From: Ruminococcaceae bacterium UBA2656
GTDB lineage: Bacteria; Bacillota; Clostridia; Oscillospirales; Acutalibacteraceae
Direction: 5' to 3'
NCBI GenBank assembly: GCA_002359465.1
Contig: DENA01000030.1
Span: forward strand, 34,443-41,620
Length of the DNA: 7,178 nucleotides
Shown: piece after piece, positions 6,155 to 7,178 of the stretch
Layout: each line of letters opens with the position of its first letter
Position numbering within the stretch: position 1 is the first letter of the stretch
Notes under the pieces: generated by a model
What the model saw: only the letters and a program-made list of their open reading frames with translations
Told to the model about the DNA's origin: nothing
The model's database searches: none
Translations under genes and position numbers: made by a program

Positions 6155-6183
6155 AAATTAACATATTTCATCCTCTCTGTCAA
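6155..6183 (-). promoter_or_regulatory. Probable promoter of the dsdA operon
   Basis: On the minus strand a perfect TTGACA (6178-6183) is followed after 17 bases by TAATTT (6155-6160). Transcription would start near 6148, giving a leader of about 250 nt. The -35 is ideal but the -10 matches only 3 of 6, consistent with a promoter needing activation or simply with uncertain placement. No better candidate was seen closer to dsdA. Confidence 0.45.
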
Positions 6184-6185
6184 TG

Positions 6186-6220
6186 CACAAAATTCAAAAA
6201 AAATTTGACAAAATTTTGTG
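6186..6220. promoter_or_regulatory. 9-bp inverted repeat just upstream of the dsdA promoter
   Basis: CACAAAATT (6186-6194) and AATTTTGTG (6212-6220) form perfect 9-bp arms 17 bases apart, with an inner CAAA/TTTG pairing. The site ends 3 bases upstream of the dsdA -35 box, where activators commonly bind. Low sequence complexity reduces its weight. Confidence 0.35.
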
Positions 6221-6283
6221 ATATTTGCGATATTTTTGCAAATTATATGCTTTTTTGCCCAATTTAAATTCTTATAAAGAGAT

Positions 6284-6320
6284 AAAAAACGTGGTTTTCG
6301 CAATAATTCAGTAAACCACG
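6284..6320 (-). terminator. Rho-independent terminator on the minus strand
   Basis: Read on the minus strand, CGTGGTTT (6313-6320) pairs perfectly with AAACCACG (6290-6297) across a 15-base loop, and is followed at once by TTTTTT (6284-6289). It would stop transcription coming from the right, for example from the tRNA locus, before it enters the dsdA promoter region. The loop is longer than usual. Confidence 0.6.
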
Positions 6321-6593
6321 CCTCATTGAGCGAACTCTCAAATGAAATTTGTCATATTTTGATTATTATAAATGAACATATGCATTGACCAGTCAAGCGG
6401 GCGGCAATACCCGTTTACACATGCATTGCACCGTATCATGGTGCCCGTACAATATGTTGATTTATATTAAACTAAATGTCAATTTCTATTTCATAAAAAC
6501 TCGGATGGCTAAAGAAGATACTCTGAATTGCGCAAATTCTTTATCACATTGCCTTTTTGTAATAAAGCTGCGGATTATCACAAAGCTGCTCTA

Positions 6594-7169
6594 ATGAAGC
6601 AAAAGTCAAAAAACATTCCCGCGAACGATATAGAGCCGCTCGTCGTTTCGCTGCTCCGCCGGTCCATGCTTGACGGCTCCATGATCGAGGTGACGGCCGA
6701 CGCAATCCTCGCGGCCGGTAACGGAAAAAATAGTGCCTCCCAGCTTTCGGCCTTAAAAAAAGAGCTAGCAGAATTGGAGGCAAAAATAAATAATTTGATC
6801 CACGCGCTGGCGGGCGGCCTCAATAGTTCCGCTGTGTGGGATAAGCTCACCGAGTACGAGGGAAATAAACGCATACTCAAGCAAAAAATAAAAGAGCTGC
6901 GGCCGAAACCGACGCTCTCAAGGGAATACCTTATAAAAGAGCCCTCCCGCGACGTGGAGAGGTTGCAAAATAGCCCGGATTGTATCAAAGAGCTTTTACA
7001 GAAATACATTGTTAAAATTGACGTTTTCGACGAAGCGATCATAATTCATTCTACGGCCGATCTTTCGGGTGCCTTGCCCGCTGGCGGAGTAAAACTCCCC
7101 GTAAACGGCAAAATCGCCGGAAATAATTCCGACGATTTAAGCGCTGATGGTTGCGGAGGCAGGATTTGA
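6594..7169 (+). pseudogene. C-terminal fragment of a large serine recombinase (resolvase/invertase family)
   Basis: The recognisable part starts around ATG 6594 with KSKNIPANDIEPLVVSLL, the stretch that follows the zinc ribbon in large serine recombinases. It continues with a coiled coil (about residues 48-105: SALKKELAELEAKINNL through NKRILKQKIKEL) and then ELLQKYIVKIDVFDEAIIIH, the usual C-terminal strand region. The N-terminal catalytic domain with its serine, the recombinase domain and the zinc-ribbon cysteines are absent: about 190 residues remain of a normal 450-600. No ribosome site precedes 6594. The frame extends upstream to 6513 without resemblance to the family. The last codons (ADGCGGRI) are read from the complement of a tRNA 3' end, so the native C-terminus may also be altered. 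It cannot catalyse recombination as it stands. Confidence 0.8.
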
Positions 7170-7178
7170 ACCTACGAC
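7148..7178 (-). tRNA. 3' end of a tRNA, probably initiator tRNA-fMet (cut by window edge)
   Basis: On the minus strand GTAGG-TTCAAAT-CCTGC forms a complete T-arm. It is followed by CTCCGCA, discriminator A and an encoded CCA (complement of 7148-7150). The T-arm and acceptor resemble bacterial initiator tRNA (known style GGTTCAAATCCTGCC...GCAACCA), in which A72 faces an unpaired C1. The anticodon lies outside the window, so identity is inferred, and this could also be only a tRNA-end copy left at an attachment site. Confidence 0.75.

Larger units (their letters stand above)
5900..6593. other. Large AT-rich intergenic region upstream of dsdA
   Basis: About 690 bases without a convincing gene. 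From the dsdA side it holds the ribosome site, a palindrome (5972-5989), a long-spaced dyad (5993-6029), the probable dsdA promoter (6155-6183) with a dyad at the start site, a 9-bp inverted repeat (6186-6220) and a minus-strand terminator (6284-6320). From 6321 to 6593 only short spurious frames are seen. Confidence 0.6.

Noticed and set aside
6428..6444. GCACC-N7-GGTGC dyad
   Set aside because: Only a 5-bp stem, no U-tract and no neighbouring gene to connect it with.
6372..6470. 32-codon plus-strand peptide frame starting MNICIDQSSGRQYP
   Set aside because: No ribosome site and no recognisable family; too short to support.
6385..6594. 69-codon plus-strand frame before the recombinase fragment
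   Set aside because: AT-rich composition, no ribosome site, and overlap in another frame with the recombinase fragment's upstream extension.
6578..7042. 154-codon minus-strand frame
   Set aside because: Antisense to the serine-recombinase coiled-coil fragment, which shows clear family features on the plus strand.
1..7178. CRISPR array, rRNA or replication origin
   Set aside because: No regularly spaced repeats, no rRNA-like conserved stretches and no origin-type iterons were seen on reading both strands.

Overview
The window reads as chromosomal DNA of an anaerobic, moderate-GC Firmicute (class Clostridia, probably gut-associated). This is inferred from strong GGAGG-type ribosome binding sites, AT-rich intergenic DNA, U-tract terminators, and the protein families present. 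No species can be named from the sequence alone.

Left part (1-1470). A YoaP-like GNAT acetyltransferase on the minus strand runs off the left edge and has a readable promoter. Next comes a decayed IS21-family insertion sequence: one terminus with two internal direct repeats plus the first ~50 codons of istA. It ends four bases before a small degenerate ORF whose N-terminus recalls SpoVG-like proteins of mobile elements.

Centre (1470-6180). This is the intact functional core. An XRE-cupin regulator on the plus strand converges on a three-gene minus-strand operon, and a hairpin terminator separates them. The operon order is dsdA (D-serine ammonia-lyase), then a feruloyl-esterase-like alpha/beta hydrolase, then an NhaC-family sodium-coupled antiporter. 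DsdA would turn D-serine into pyruvate and ammonia. The hydrolase could release or process a precursor, and the antiporter could handle a substrate, a product or ion balance; these two roles are inference. A promoter about 250 nt upstream of dsdA, with dyad symmetries at and below it, suggests regulated expression, possibly by the XRE-cupin protein.

Right part (6180-7178). AT-rich DNA carries a minus-strand terminator. It is followed by the C-terminal third of a large serine recombinase lacking its catalytic domain. The reading frame of that fragment ends inside the 3' end of a minus-strand tRNA, most likely initiator tRNA-fMet, which the window edge cuts. The metabolic cassette therefore sits between two mobile-element scars. 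This suggests an accessory island, although no element boundaries can be proven here.
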